NCBI GenBank assembly: GCA_030062745.1
Contig: CP099848.1
Location: 7,833,501 to 7,897,500, forward strand
Reading direction: 5' to 3'
Source: Capitulum mitella
Taxonomy: Eukaryota; Arthropoda; Thecostraca; Pollicipedomorpha; Pollicipedidae
Length of the DNA stretch: 64,000 nt
In this document: positions 1 through 12,935 of the stretch, in pieces
Layout of the letters: each line of letters starts with the position of its first letter
Position numbering within the stretch: position 1 is the first letter of the stretch
Made by a program: the position numbers and the translations under genes
The notes under the pieces: model-generated
Database searches by the model: none
What the model saw: the letters and a program-made list of their open reading frames with translations, nothing else
Told to the model about the DNA's origin: nothing

Positions 1-1015
<1,015 letters not shown>

Positions 1016-1176
1016 GGGGCGCAGCCGGGATTTTCTTAAGGAGGGAGCCCGGGGCCCAATGTGAACTTAAACCATATGAAAACCGCCCGCTGGGAAGACG
1101 ATGTGCATTGGTTTTCACAAAAATGCGGGCCCAAGGAGGGGGCCCTGCCCAACCTCCCCCACCGCTTTGGCTGCGG
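1016..1176 (+). mobile_element. Short MITE-like element, copy 1
   Basis: A ~160 bp unit begins GGGGCGCAGCC and closes with GGCTGCGG, an imperfect terminal inverted repeat. The interior (AAGACGATGTGCA, then TTTTCACAAAAATGCGGGCC) is nearly identical to a second copy at 1686-1840. It contains no coding capacity. The ends resemble those of the larger elements at 1918-4637 and 47300-47402, so it probably belongs to the same loose group of non-autonomous DNA elements. Confidence 0.65.
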
Positions 1177-1454
1177 CAGTGGTGTGAAATGATCTATCCA
1201 ACTGGTGCCAAATGGCGCTAAATGTTTTGAAATACCCATACCATTTGCCACCAAATGGTGTCACATAGTGCCACCAGTTGGTTGAAAGTGGTCCTAAATG
1301 CTCCGCCCCATTGGTCGTCAACAAAAATTATTACCGCACACCGGAACAGAGTAACCTTCAGCTTCTAAAGCCACAACTCTACTACTGCGCCACGGCGGCC
1401 AATGTAACAGAGCGATATATCGACGTTGCTTTCCGAATAGGGAATGAGGTACGG

Positions 1455-1670
1455 GGACGAGACATTTGGCCGGGGAGTCAGATTAGGGGACCAGGGACGG
1501 GGGACTGGGACAGCAGACCAGGAACAGCAACATAGAACCGAAACAAGGAATGGGGACCGGGACGGGATTACGGACGGGGACAGAGGAGCAGTAATAGGGA
1601 CAGGGGATCAGGGATGGGGACAGGGACCGCGACCGGACCGACCAGACGCGACCGACCCGAGACAGGGAAC
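1455..1670. repeat. GGGGAC-rich degenerate tandem repeat
   Basis: The plus strand is a run of GGGAC, GGGGAC and CAGGGA words at about 6-12 base spacing, purine-rich on one strand. Both strands are open across parts of it, which is expected for a short-period repeat and is not evidence of coding. Confidence 0.6.
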
Positions 1671-1685
1671 GTCGCCGGCCCGCTA

Positions 1686-1840
1686 CGGGGGCGCAGCCAG
1701 GATTTTCTTAAGGGGGGAGGGCAGAGTTCAGTGTGAGCTGAAATCATACCAAAGCCGCCTCCTGGGAAGACGATGTGCAATGGTTTTCACAAAAATGCGG
1801 GCCTAAGAGAGGGGGGCGACTCCCCCTTTGGCTGCGCCGG
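1686..1840 (+). mobile_element. Short MITE-like element, copy 2
   Basis: Same element and same orientation as 1016-1176. The left end reads GGGGGCGCAGCCAGGATTTT and the right end TTTGGCTGCGCC, so the terminal inverted repeat GGCGCAGCCA / TGGCTGCGCC is better preserved here. It is non-coding and about 155 bp long. The two copies lie about 0.5 kb apart with the GGGGAC-rich tract between them. Confidence 0.7.
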
Positions 1841-1917
1841 TGGCCCGCCGTGAGGGTGGGATCGAGCACATCCCTTCCCCACCGACTTTGTCAAATCTTA
1901 ACATCACGCTTAACGGC

Positions 1918-4637
1918 AGCGGCGTAGCCAAGGGGGGCCAAAGGGGCCATGTCCCCCCCCCCTGGAGGCCAAGTGGGGTTAAGACCCCTCTGGCGGCCGA
2001 GCGGGGCCCCCTGGCGCCGAAGGCCCCAGTTCTTTGGATAGCGTGAGGCGCCTGCAGGTTGTCTTACACTGTTCGAAACAGACAATTAAAACAAAATAGG
2101 AGCATTTTAAGCATTAAAGAAGGCTCACGAACCAAAAGGAAACGTACTCAGAATATACAGGAAGGCTTTGTGTGTTATGAACAGAGGCCCTTGGCCTGAA
2201 TGAGCGTTTAGGGGCCTCTGCTAATTTGTTGGGGAGTTCACCGCTTGTCTGAGGAGGGCCCCCAATCGGCCCATAAAGGGCCCCTGTCAGCCTCTGAAGG
2301 GACATCCTTTCGGTCTGGAAGAAGGCCCTGCCCCTGCCTTCAGAGGTCGACAGGGACCCTTTATAGGCGGATAGGGTGCCCTCTGCAGACAGGCAGTGAC
2401 CCCCCTGGCCAACAGGGCCCCTAAACGATTATGCAAGGGCCCCTGTTTCCCTGTAAAGATGTCCCTGCCAACCTATAGGAGGCATCCGCCAGGTCAGCAG
2501 GAACGTCTTTACAGACGAGCATGGGCTCCCTTACACTTCAGCGGGCCCCTTTGCAAACCGACAGTAACTGCAGTCACATGGGGCCCCACTGATTACGAGG
2601 GCCAGGCGCGGATCGAAAGGAGGAACAATTGGGGCGGTCGCCCCTCCCCCTGAGGCCTAAGAAGGGGCCTCAGACTTAAAAATAGCCCCGAAGGGGCCCC
2701 GTATGAGCTTCATGGGGTCTCTATAAGAACCTGAGGGGCTCTTGATAAAGTCAGGGACGCCTGCTGGAGGGTTCGATGACCTCTGAGACGCGTAGAGGGA
2801 GCCTGAAGCCCCCAAAGGGCCCCTGAGACCACAGCAGGGCCCCAACACGGCAGAGCGTCCCTGAGACCGCCAGATGGCTCATAGGGTCCCTGAGACGGCC
2901 AAGATGAGGCCTGAGTCCCTAGGGGGTCCCTGTGAGTGAAAAGCTCAAAGTTCTTGTTGTAGTCAGAGGGTCTCCGGGAGAGTTAATGAGACAATGACAC
3001 GGCAAGATGGCCCCTAAAATGGAAAGAAGGGCCCTTGAAACTCTTCAAGGGTCACTGGAACCGCAACGAGCCCCCACACGGCAAAGGTTCCATGAGACCA
3101 TTAAAACTGCAAGAGAGGTACCTGAGACGGAAAGAACTTCAGAGGGTGCCTAGCACTGCATAAGGAGACCCTGGCCAGCCATAGGAGCCCCCTGAACGGA
3201 GATTCGTCGGTGATCTTCTCAACCTCGAGAGGAGTCACAGATGGGCTGACTGGCCTTTTTGGAACCTTGAGGTTTTAGAGGTTCTTGATGCTGTCAGGGT
3301 CCCCCGGGAAGGCTAGGTGGTTTCTGAGACGGCAGGATGGGCTCGTACACCGCAGATGACACCCGAGACCGCCAAAAAGGACGCAGGGCCCCTACGAGGC
3401 AAAGACGATAAGAGGGCCCCTGAGACGGTATTTGAGTTTTATGGGGGCGCTGGACGGCCAGAGGGTCCCCGACTGTAATAAGCGAGCACCTGGCATGGAC
3501 AAGTTCTCCCTGAGACTGCCTGTCAAGCCCCTGGAGCGCCAACAAAAGTCCCTTGTTATGGCTATAGGGGCCCTAAAATATCGCCAGATCTACCTAATGT
3601 AACAGGGGAATACCCTTGATACAGCCATGGGACCACCGAAGGCGTTCAGAGGGCCTATGACATTGCACAGGGGTCCTGAAATTTCCAAAAGGTCTTTTGT
3701 AAATGCCAGAGAGACTCTGAAATAGCAAAAATGTTTTCCAGAGACGATAAAAGGGGTACCCAGGACCACAGGAGGTCCCATGAGACTGCTAGAGAAGGAC
3801 ATTTGAAACTGCTAACTAGAAGTCTCTAGCAATAGGGGCCCCCGAGACGACCAGAGGGGCCCCTGAAACTACTAGACCTTGAGACGTCCAGAGTGTTCCT
3901 GAAACGGCCAAAGGACCTAGAGGATTGCCAGAGGCGCCTCCGTCACGGCAGAGAGAGACTTAAAGAGGGCCTTGTTTAGTGCCTGAGGGGCTCCTTAGAC
4001 GGCAAAGGCGTTTCAGGGACGACAGGAGGGGACCTGAGATGGCTTAAGCGTACCTGAAGCTGCCAGATGGGTCCCTGGGACTTTCCAAGGTGCCCCTGAA
4101 ACCGTCAAAGGAGTGCATGAGACGTGCCACGGGACACGTGAACCCGTGAAAGGAATGTGAGACCACTAGAGGGTCCTGTCACGGCAGACGGCCCGAGACC
4201 ACCAAAAGTGCCCCTGTAACTGCAAGAGGGAACCTAAACTAAGCTAACAAAAACAAAAACAAAATCCCCAGAAGCTACGTGATGGAGGAGGGGACGGACG
4301 GGCTCCTGGACGAAATACAGATATGACATCTGAAATGGAGGGAGGGACGGAATCGCCTAAAATCTCACTGTCATATTTCGGCCCCTTTGTTCGGGAACAA
4401 AACGCAGGATTTTCTCAAATAACGTGGCGCGTCTGAATTTTTTTTCGGTTACTTTATATGGCCAAAAACGAAACTAAATAACTTTTCATATCTGAAGGGC
4501 AAAAAAATGGGGGCCCGAGCTGACCATTCGCCTCCACCCCCACCCGCCTTGGCGAAGTCCTGGATCCGCCCTTAGAGACGGCTCCCTTTGATCCGATTTG
4601 CCCCCCCCCCCGGCGGAATTCTGGCTACGCCCCTGCT
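1918..4637 (+). mobile_element. Large TIR element made of ~30 bp tandem repeats
   Basis: The left end carries GGCGTAGCCAAGG and the right end TTCTGGCTACGCCCC, an inverted repeat of about 10 bases. The body has no reading frame of note. About 2190-2590 is a degenerate tandem repeat built on words like CTGCCGGCCTGTAAGGGGCCC. At 2602 a second element with its own inverted ends begins and runs to about 4573. The last ~60 bases (CTCCCTTTGATCCGATTTG onward) match the right end of a short fragment at 12829-12935, which supports a mobile unit. The transposase source is unknown. Confidence 0.55.
2602..4573 (+). mobile_element. Inner TIR element of GAGACGGCCA-type tandem repeats, copy 1
   Basis: The left end has CCAGGCGCGGATC, followed by GGGGCGGTCGCCCCTCCCCC. 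The right end is TCCTGGATCCGCCC, its inverted partner. Between them lie ~30 bp degenerate tandem units of the type CCCCTGAGACGGCCAGAGGGG from about 2640 to 4250, then a ~300 bp unique tail. A second copy, same orientation and same unit order, is at 38891-41060. This copy is nested inside the element at 1918-4637. Confidence 0.65.
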
Positions 4638-5040
4638 TAACGGTGTGGCGTAAAAAGAAATAACTTCAAAACACCTCGAGCCACGAAATTGAAATAAGTC
4701 GCGGTACTCCTGGGACTAATGCTAGAATCTGCCGAAGTTGGGGCTCTAACCCTTGCCCCTCGGGTTCCATCGCTTCTGCGCCGCTGGGACAGGCCATCGA
4801 TTGGTGGGGGGGGGGGGCACCCCTAAAGTTCCTGGATCCGCACCTAGTGCCAGTGCCGCCTAGCCGCTTAAAGCCAACCGCTTCTATGACTTTAGCAACC
4901 ATTGCATTGAAATGACCATACCTAAATTTTGAGTTCAGAAAAAAATGCTTTTGAAATGTGGACCACTGTGGGCCTCGGTCAAACATTATTACAATGGGTA
5001 GAGGACAGGGCCGCGGAGCGAGGAATAAGTTTCCTAGGAA
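4638..5040. other. Non-coding DNA, no gene seen
   Basis: The segment includes a short G-run and the sequence GTTCCTGGATCCGCACC near 4830, which looks like another decayed terminus of the GGATCCGCCC-type elements. No exon-like reading frame is recognisable. Confidence 0.35.
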
Positions 5041-5081
5041 TACGCACACACACACGTATATATATACATACACACATATGC

Positions 5082-5148
<67 letters not shown>
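5041..5148. repeat. CA/TA compound microsatellite
   Basis: CA repeats at the left pass through mixed TACATA/CACATA into an uninterrupted TA run of about 55 bases ending near 5146. Confidence 0.95.
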
Positions 5149-5149
<1 letters not shown>

Positions 5150-5358
5150 TCGAGCATTTTTCTCGAAGTCATAACTAAGTTTTGGAATAAGGTTTACAAA
5201 ATGAATCATAAATTAACGTTTCAGATACCGTGGAGAACAGTGCTTCTTTTTGAATGCACATGCAAGGAAGAATAAAGCACTTTCGAAGTGGAGTTCACAG
5301 TTGGTCATAGTACATTAATGGGTTGCTAATTTATCTAATATTCAAATTTAGCCAGCCC

Positions 5359-5795
5359 TCAGAGCGGCAATGTTATAGAAGATTTCATTTGTACGTTTAA
5401 GTCGGGTCGTACGGAGTGCATGCGAAAACGGAAAACAGCGCCTCGGCGATTAGGAGGCGCCTGTGATCATGACACTTTTTAAGTTCTGAGTCATGTTGTC
5501 CGTCAAAACTCGTCGAGTAAGTCGCTGGCCTTGGTCTAACAGGTGCTGGTCTGGTGCCCCATCTCGTAAATGCCTCAACAGTCGCCAAGATAAAGCTGTC
5601 GCCGTGGGACCAATGTAATGCATGGGATGAGGCCTACAATCTTTGTGTGGACAAGTGAACTGGCACACTATATTGGTGCTTTTTAAATCATTGGTCTGGT
5701 CTGGAAGGTTCTTTTTCATTAAGAGGTTCGCACTGTTTTACTTTTGTGGTGCACGATTAGTTCAATACTGATTTTGTATCTGTCGGGATATTCAC
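5359..5795 (-). pseudogene. Penelope-like element fragment, GIY-YIG C-terminal part
   Basis: Read on the minus strand, pieces in several frames reconstruct the C-terminal region of a Penelope-like retroelement polyprotein. Visible landmarks are a Cys-containing segment VCQFTCPHKDCRPHP, the nuclease-type HYIGPTATAL motif (about 5595-5620), then QHLLDQGQRLTRRVLTDN, then LLIAEAL and LNVQMKSSITLPL up to a TGA at 5359-5361. GIY-YIG endonuclease domains sit at this place in Penelope-like elements. At least two frameshifts break it. The same blocks, in the same order, occur on the plus strand at about 32060-32545, so these are two copies of one family. No reverse transcriptase part is present here. 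Confidence 0.75.
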
Positions 5796-6314
5796 TGTCG
5801 TAAGCCGCGCAGTGGAAGGGGTTTCGCACTAACGCGCACTGGAAGGGGGTCTAAAAGTGCCCCCTCCGGTCTCGGCAACAGAAAGAGCTAGAGACATGAA
5901 ATGTTATGGAGAGGGTGGGGCTATAACAATTTACATTGTGTGCAACTTTCGTGACCCTACGTCGATGTCTTCAAGGTCAAACGGGGTGGAAAAGGCCAAC
6001 CTTGGACACTTTCTTGGCCCGTACAGGCCATTCCGTACAACTTTTCGAACGAAACAGGAAAAGGGCGTTTGTTTGGCCGTTAAAGCGTGGATTAAGACAA
6101 CTTCCATTCAAGTGGCGTCTTGACTGAGGATTTGAGGTTAAGGTCATGTCAGGTCATTGATCTATGACGACATTTTTTCTTCTTTTGCAGATCAGATTTC
6201 AAACAACACGGGACAGTTTGAGAGTACATGAGAGCGCAACGTGTATCTTTTGGCGTATTTTCAGTGAAGGTAGCCAACATCGGTACATTTCGTCACTTCC
6301 AGCGTTTATATTTT
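5796..6314. other. Non-coding DNA, nothing recognised
   Basis: I see no convincing exon, repeat or RNA gene between the retroelement fragment and the next microsatellite. Confidence 0.3.
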
Positions 6315-6352
6315 GTATGTATGTATATGTATATATATATATGTATACATAA

Positions 6353-6421
<69 letters not shown>

Positions 6422-6426
6422 TGTAT
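6315..6426. repeat. TATG/TA microsatellite
   Basis: TATGTATG words lead into an uninterrupted TA tract (about 6357-6418). Confidence 0.95.
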
Positions 6427-6429
6427 CAG

Positions 6430-6890
6430 TGTGCCAAACGTGTTTTAGTAGGGTCTTAAAATGCACATTTCGTACAAATCGACATATTGCAAAGCAAATC
6501 TGGACCAGGTCACAAAAAAAGTTGCCCTCGGCCTTTGACGACCTTGACCTGAAATGACTCTGGTATATATGTATGCGTATCCATGTACGCACACGTACTT
6601 TTATTGGCGTCTTTGAATGCGTATTTCATACAGATCGGCATGTCGCAGAACAAATCTGGACCAGGCCACAAGATATTGGACCTTGACCTTTAATGGTCTT
6701 CACCTTCACTGACTTTGGTATATGTAAGCGTATGAGTGTGCGCACATGTCTTTTTATTACGGGTCTTTGAATGCGTATTTCATACAAACTGACATGTTGC
6801 AAAGCAAATCTGGATCAGGTCACAAGCTGTTTGACTTTGACCTTAGATGCCCTTGACCCTTATTGACCTTGGCTGTGGTCTTGGTACATC
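6430..6890 (+). repeat. ~150 bp tandem repeat, three diverged copies
   Basis: Three consecutive units start near 6440, 6600 and 6750. Each contains a GGGTCTT(T/A)AAATGC-like start, TTTCATACA, GACATGTTGCAAAGCAAATC, TCTGGACCAGGTCACAA and a TTGACCTT-rich tail, and ends in a TATGTA/TGTGCGCACA stretch that may come from the adjacent microsatellite. The copies are clearly alignable by eye but diverged. There is no open frame across all units, so this is non-coding satellite-like DNA. Confidence 0.75.
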
Positions 6891-7620
6891 CATCACTTAT
6901 GTCCGAATGACATCGCCTGATTTTGTTCAAACGGTAATCTTAGGTAGAAGTTTATTTCTTTCACAAAGTTCCCATTTGTCAGCGACAACCGTCGTTTTCG
7001 TCATGTTTGCCTGACTTCAAATGCTTGAAACTTCAAAAATTTCCCGCCGATTTCCGATTTTTCTCTGTCATTCGATGAGTCATTTAATTGCCATAAATGT
7101 CACAAAGGAGCAGCAACCACCTCCGAGATATTCCAAAAAAACAGTTGGGGGGCACAAAAAGACCCCCCTTCCAGTACGTGTGTTAAGTCATACCAATGGC
7201 GGTTTTCCCATTGAGGCATATAAGGAACCGTCTCATTTGTACAGTTTTACCAAGGCTTTTTTGCGTCCGATTGTTCTTATAAAAGTTTCTTACCAAAACG
7301 GTAGATCGTAATTTTAACCCTCGCCCGTTGATGCTACCCCTGAGGTTTCCCGGGGAAAACTTCCAAACGGTTTGTTTGATCCATCTGAAACTTAGTGTAC
7401 CTCTTGTGGCATACCTTACGCATGTCATCAGGGGTGTCGATTTATGTTCTTTTGATAGGGCTTTGGCCCACCCAATGTTGGTTTGGGCCCACCCGGTATT
7501 TTCTGCCGGTTTGGAGGGAAATGAGCAATAGTAGCGAAAAATCGGCCGCAATAGATAAGAGATACGCAGACAGTAAAGAATAAAGTCGCGTATCTGTCTA
7601 TCTTTCTATCTTTTGTATAA
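6891..7620. other. Non-coding DNA with a possible repeat fragment
   Basis: Most of the segment shows nothing recognisable. Near 7312-7400 the words TTTTAACCCTCGCCC and ACCCCTGAGGTTTCCCGGGG resemble the end region of the 1.2 kb repeat family found at 28737-29951, so a truncated relative may lie here. Confidence 0.3.
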
Positions 7621-7674
7621 ATATGTATGTACATATATGTACATATATATATCCTCATATATATACACATATAT

Positions 7675-7708
<34 letters not shown>
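7621..7708. repeat. TATG/TACA/TA microsatellite
   Basis: Mixed ATGTACATAT words are followed by an uninterrupted TA tract ending at about 7708. Confidence 0.95.
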
Positions 7709-7710
<2 letters not shown>

Positions 7711-10700
7711 ACATGAGGATAAGTGCAGTTTCTTATTTGATAAATTGTAACAAAAAACCCATAAATTTCCGTTGGCCAAAATAACGTGGGCTAAATCCGT
7801 TGAGGAATCCAGATTTGGGGGAGGTTAGGTTGTCGGGCCCTCGGCTCTGCCCCCCAATCATTTACAGAAGTCGACGTCCCTGCCGTTGGAAAAATCCTCC
7901 TATGGTGGATTTTTTTCCAACGTTGCCATGGTAACGAGCTAAGACGTTATAACGGGAACCATGTCAGCCGTCAGCCATTTTCGCGCGCCGACGCGGCCGA
8001 TTTACAGCGACCTCAGTTTTGTCTCTCACTACGGGGATTATCGGGGTGTATGCTGAGGTCATGAGTTATCGTGGAAAACACCTTACTTTGGATTTTGGAA
8101 ATGCGATAGGAAATAGATATCGCAAAACATTCTATATATTCGGATTGCCTCTGGTATACGAAATCGAATGATATAAATTTGGTGCAATTATCTTTTATTT
8201 CATCAAAATTAGGCGCAATGCAGTGAACGCCTGACTTTTGCTCCGACCGACGGAGCAACGTCGGCCGCGGAGTGATGAGTCTACAGTACCACGGCGTGCC
8301 TGAAATCGTGTTTTGTGTTGGGTATCAATTCGAAAAACGCTTTTAAGGCATCTAAGTTATAAATTTTACTTAATCCGAGATCATTCCAGATCATTGGCTT
8401 TAGATAACCTTGGATGACCCAAGATGACCTTGGATGACCTAAGATGACCTTTAATGTTATTTGACAATAATGTTTGATGACTGATATGCTACATTTTACT
8501 TCAGCATCTATTATTATTCACAAAAATGCTTCTGCAGCTCCGAGAACGCGCTGAAACCGACGACCCCACATGACAAGGATTGGCCTAGTGTGACCTGGAT
8601 CGGACTTCATGGGTAAAATACAATCGTGTGGTTTACGTATAGACTCATAATTGACTGTCAAAGACCATGAGATACATTTTGTTTGGTCATCGTTTATTCT
8701 TCAGCGTTCATTTGCACTTAAACTCGAATAAATACCACATTCTGCCAAATTTTGGCCTTTGATCCGACCTGGGAAGTCATCCGTTGACCTGAGACCTTCG
8801 TAAAGGATACCAGTCGCGAGTTATCGTCAAGCGCAACACGCTGTTTTTTCGCGACGCTCTAGGACACACGGTGTGGCAATGGCCTTGGGGGTCGTATCAA
8901 CCCCTCCCAGACGTTCCCGTTGTGCAAAAGGCCCTCTACGGATGAGGGCTAAGGAAAGCGCAACACCGATGGTAGCTTGACTTGTTCACTATACTGAGAG
9001 CACTGAAGTATATTCCTTGGCCTACAGCACTAGTTCTTATTCGAAGTGCATGGGGAGAAAATCCCAATGAATCACGCCTCACGCGGCTACGATATCAAAT
9101 TGGCAACGCACTATCGGATATCGATTTTAGCGCGCCAGACAAACCGATTATTTGCCGTTTCAGTACATGCACTGTGTACTGAAACTGGTAGGCAAGTGTT
9201 TGCGTGCAGTCTCAACTGTACTCTGTGCCAGGAAGAGCCGAACCGTGAATGTGTTACATGTAGTTACAATTAATTTGATTTTTCGCCTGTAGTAGTGCGT
9301 CAACCGACCTGAAAGTGTGAGCTGGGGTATCTTATGCTGCCATTAAGCTAGCTATGGCCATTGATCAAGCACATCATGGTTACCAAGCGTACCGTACCAT
9401 GATTGTGCCCAAAGCGTTGAGTCTAGTAATGAAGGTAGGAATTTGGTTAGGGCAGTTCAAAACTAAAATGAAAAGACTTGACAGTGCTCTTAACATTTAA
9501 TTACCAGCAGGGGCAATTTTTCCGTATCAGGTTTAGCACATGTGAAGATGTTGGAAATAAAGCACATTAATTTTTAATGCTGACATGTTTTGGTCGTTTA
9601 AACAAATCATTTGTGATAAACGCCAAGTTGTGGAAACCACTGACCGTACAAGGGAGGTGGAGGCGAAGGTTCAACTGACCCCTCCGGCTACGATGCATGT
9701 TGTGCGTGATCCATGCTGAGGACAATGCCTGGGTGCAAATGTCTGCATTTCCTTTTTTCTTTTGAAATCGTCTGCTTTCGTATTACTGGTGGCAGTGGGC
9801 CATTATTAGGTCATGAAGTCTGCGGAAGGGAAACTAGACCTTGGTGTTCTGATGATTTTACAGGAACGTTGAAAAAGTGGGGCATCATCACCATAGAGGC
9901 GTGATTGGCGAAAAACAGTGTGTGTTGAGGTCATGCTGTATCCTCCTGCTATACATAACAAATGTTCGATAAGTGGACGTAAAGGCTGGACTTTTCTTTG
10001 TGATTGGCATCTAGCGAATGCATAGTCTGGCAATCACAGGGAAAGCGACGTCTCAGAAGAGTTCCGTGTTAAAACCCCAGTTTTTGGACGGCATTGGCTC
10101 TGCCACGAGCGATGCGGATACCTGTCTCAGTAACACTGGCTTTGGGACTTTCGGGCGACGGACATAAACAAAATGTACCTACATACAATAACGATTACAG
10201 TAAAGGTTAACGTTCTTTCCAAAGTAAACAGGATACTCCCGGACTGTATAGCAATATGTGTTCCACAAAATAAAAATTTATGATGAAATGTTTATAGTCG
10301 AGGGCCACGGATACGCGCAAGGCACGGGAACATTCATAAATTATGTCATGTGCCAAGTGGGAATCGTGGTCAGCTTCCTGCAAATGGCTCACATAATCAA
10401 CTGAGCCTAAAAAGGCGGTGCAGGGCAGAAAAATGTATGAAAATGTGTAGTGTACTTCATGCATGTCCCTGAATTCGTGCTGAAATGTTGGGCCAAACTG
10501 TACCCAAAAGGACCTGCCCTCGGATTCTGTTCTTCTGATGCTGGAATAATGGTGGGATAAAACAACAAATACAAACGAAAATAAAAACTCTATGTTCCAA
10601 ATTGAGGTGACTGAAATTCTGACAAAAATGTTTCAAGTTATGTAGCCATTACAATGGCGCTGCAACCGGGAGGCAGAGATGCAGCTGAGCCCGCTCCATA

Positions 10701-11150
10701 TTTGGACAACATTTAACATTAACCCTGTGACGGTGCATGGAAAGAGACGAGGTAAAAATCACGAGTGCCCTCCATTTCCACAGAAGTTCCGCCGCTACTG
10801 GTCGTTATTTCCATCCACTTGACGGAGGAATTACAGCTATGATAGTGCCTCACCAGTTGCGGAATCCCAGCACCGCCACTGAGCCATGCACTGCCCTGTG
10901 TCTGTCTACTTTCTATGGACCGACGTCCGGCAGGTACCATTTTGAATATTAACGAAAACGTACAGAAAGGGAATCTAGTGGGCAATGCTTAGTTCAGAAA
11001 TAAACGTTAACACAGTTCTTTTTTTTTGTTCAAAACAGCACCGTATTTTCTCAAGATGATCGCCATTCGGACATTAACAAACACGTCATCGACATATCGG
11101 CAATAAGTGCTTGGGCAAAACCACATCGCTGTCATTCACGTACACTTGCG
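7709..11150. other. Unassigned single-copy-like DNA
   Basis: About 3.4 kb with no exon I can support. A short array of GATGACCTTGGATGACC-type words lies at about 8395-8450. Everything else is AT-moderate sequence with short open frames on both strands that show no domain or codon signal. Confidence 0.4.
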
Positions 11151-11157
11151 ATTCAAC

Positions 11158-12246
11158 ATAACCCGTAACCCGTGCCCGATTGGCAGTCGGCGCCATGCAC
11201 GCCCGATTGGGGAGGGAGCGGTTGACCGCCTCCCCTCTAACTCGCGAACGATTGGCTACACTATAGAAATGGGCGTACCGTTGGGAAGTTCTTGACTAGT
11301 AGAACTCAACCCTGGTCTCATTTTTATTTGTGGATAATATGAAAACTTTTTACACCCTATATATGTTTTCTCATAGCCGACTACATGAAATCAAGAAACG
11401 GCCTGGATGTCAAGGGCTGAGATTAATGAAGTCTAAATAAATGCACCGACGAATAGGTAAAAGTTCGCAGATGCTGATACACATTTCATTTCTCTGATTT
11501 GTTTAATATAAACGCGGAAACACCGAGTTAAAGACACGGCGATATTCGCGCCACTGCACAGCGGGCGCCATTGCCGAACGCGGGATGGATTTAACGGGAA
11601 CGCAGGTCATGCAGATCATTGCGCATGCATCTACAAAATTGGAAGAACTTTTTCGCTGAAGTCTGTTTATTGCTAAAACATGCAAATTTTGGAAAGTTTT
11701 TGAACTTCTCGGTTTTATTTACGACTGTGAGAACCAATTCCGCTGTTTTCTATGCCTTCCAAGTCGTCCATCGCCCTTTTGACGGTGCATTTTGGCTCAT
11801 CAGTTATTTGTGACCTGACCTTAGGTCAGTGGCCGGAGGCCATTAACATTTTATCCAATGACGGTCATTGGACGTCTGCTGTCTCCATACTCAAAATGTT
11901 TTAAAAAATTCCATCAATTTCTGAAAAAAAGAAGACATGCCTTGAAAATGAACTTGACCTTAGGTCAATGACCCGGAATCTTCCAAAAAATCCTGAGATC
12001 GCAGTTTCGTTGCAGTTATCATGATCTCAAGTCCGTGGAACTTTTACTGCGATATCATTGTTTTCCGAAAAAGTTGCACGGCGTTAAACTTGTTTGGACA
12101 TGGGTCCACATGATCCGACAGGTCAGACACTAGACTAGACCTAAGGCCAGAACTTTGATAGAAGGTGTAAGAATGACCAAACAAAAGGTACACAGAATTT
12201 GTGGCGCTGCGGTCTTTTGTTATCTCCCAGTCTAGGAAAACCTGAG
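11158..12246 (+). mobile_element. 1.2 kb repeat family R1, copy 1
   Basis: This copy aligns by eye with 17561-18806 (same strand) and 28737-29951 (opposite strand). Shared landmarks in order are CTAACTCGCGAACG, CCTATATATGTTTTCTCATAGCCGACT, GAGTTAAAGACACGGC, TTTTGACGGTGCATTTTGGCTCA, TGACCTTAGGTCA, TTCCGAAAA and a GGAAAACCTGAG end. It has no intact reading frame. It looks like a non-autonomous element, perhaps with short TTAACCC/GGGTTAA termini that are less clear in this copy. Confidence 0.7.
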
Positions 12247-12626
12247 ATGAACCTTCCTCAAAAATTCCCGACGTGATTGCTGAACGACAAAAGCCAGCAA
12301 CCTGAATATTCCAGTACCCCCACCTAAATAATATAGCTGCCTTTTGGAGACAAATGCTGACCAGGGCCTAGTTTCATAAAGCCAATGTGCGAACCTACGA
12401 ACCTGCGAAAACACGCCGCGTAAAAGTACGAAGCATAAACAAGTCAGTTTCACCAAAAGGCGTAGGTTCGCAGTTTACGCCGGCGCATTTTTGACGACTG
12501 GCGCATGTTTTAAAATTCGTCGCCATGGAAACCGTGGGGCACATCATCCTCCAGTACACGGATAGATTCCTTCATGGCAGATTATTCATTCACGTATGCA
12601 TTAAACTACTGGACACATCTCTGCAC

Positions 12627-12690
12627 GTTCCTTTATTCATTCATTCGTTTGTTCCGTTCTTTCGTTCATTCGTTCGTTCATTCGTTCATT
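12627..12690. repeat. TTCA/TTCG tetranucleotide repeat
   Basis: Imperfect CATTCATTCGTTTGTTCC and TTCGTTCATTCG units run for about 65 bases. Confidence 0.85.
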
Positions 12691-12828
12691 TGCCAGACTC
12701 AATGCCATTGTTCCCACACATTAAATTCCGCCGCCCTGACGAATGTCCCTCGCACCTGACGGTTTTCGTCATCAACGCCCTTTTACGCCATGATATGACT
12801 GCTACGCTATGATACACTATGAGACACC

Positions 12829-12935
12829 GCATGGGCCTCCACTGGTTACGAGGGCCCCCACTGGTTACAGGGGTTCCCTGATCCGATTTGGCGCTCTCCT
12901 GGTAAAAATCCTGGTTACGCCCTTGCGTGCAGTGC
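12829..12935 (+). mobile_element. Deletion derivative of the GGCTACGCCC-ended element
   Basis: The start (CGCATGGGCCTCCACTGGTTACGAGGGCC) matches the repeat near 2575-2605, and the end (CCCTGATCCGATTTG then AATCCTGGTTACGCCCTTGC) matches the right terminus at about 4585-4637. Only about 100 bases of the element remain. Confidence 0.55.

Noticed and set aside
2190..4250. CRISPR-like array from ~30 bp periodicity
   Set aside because: Units are degenerate with no conserved repeat alternating with unique spacers, the context is eukaryotic, and there are no cas genes.
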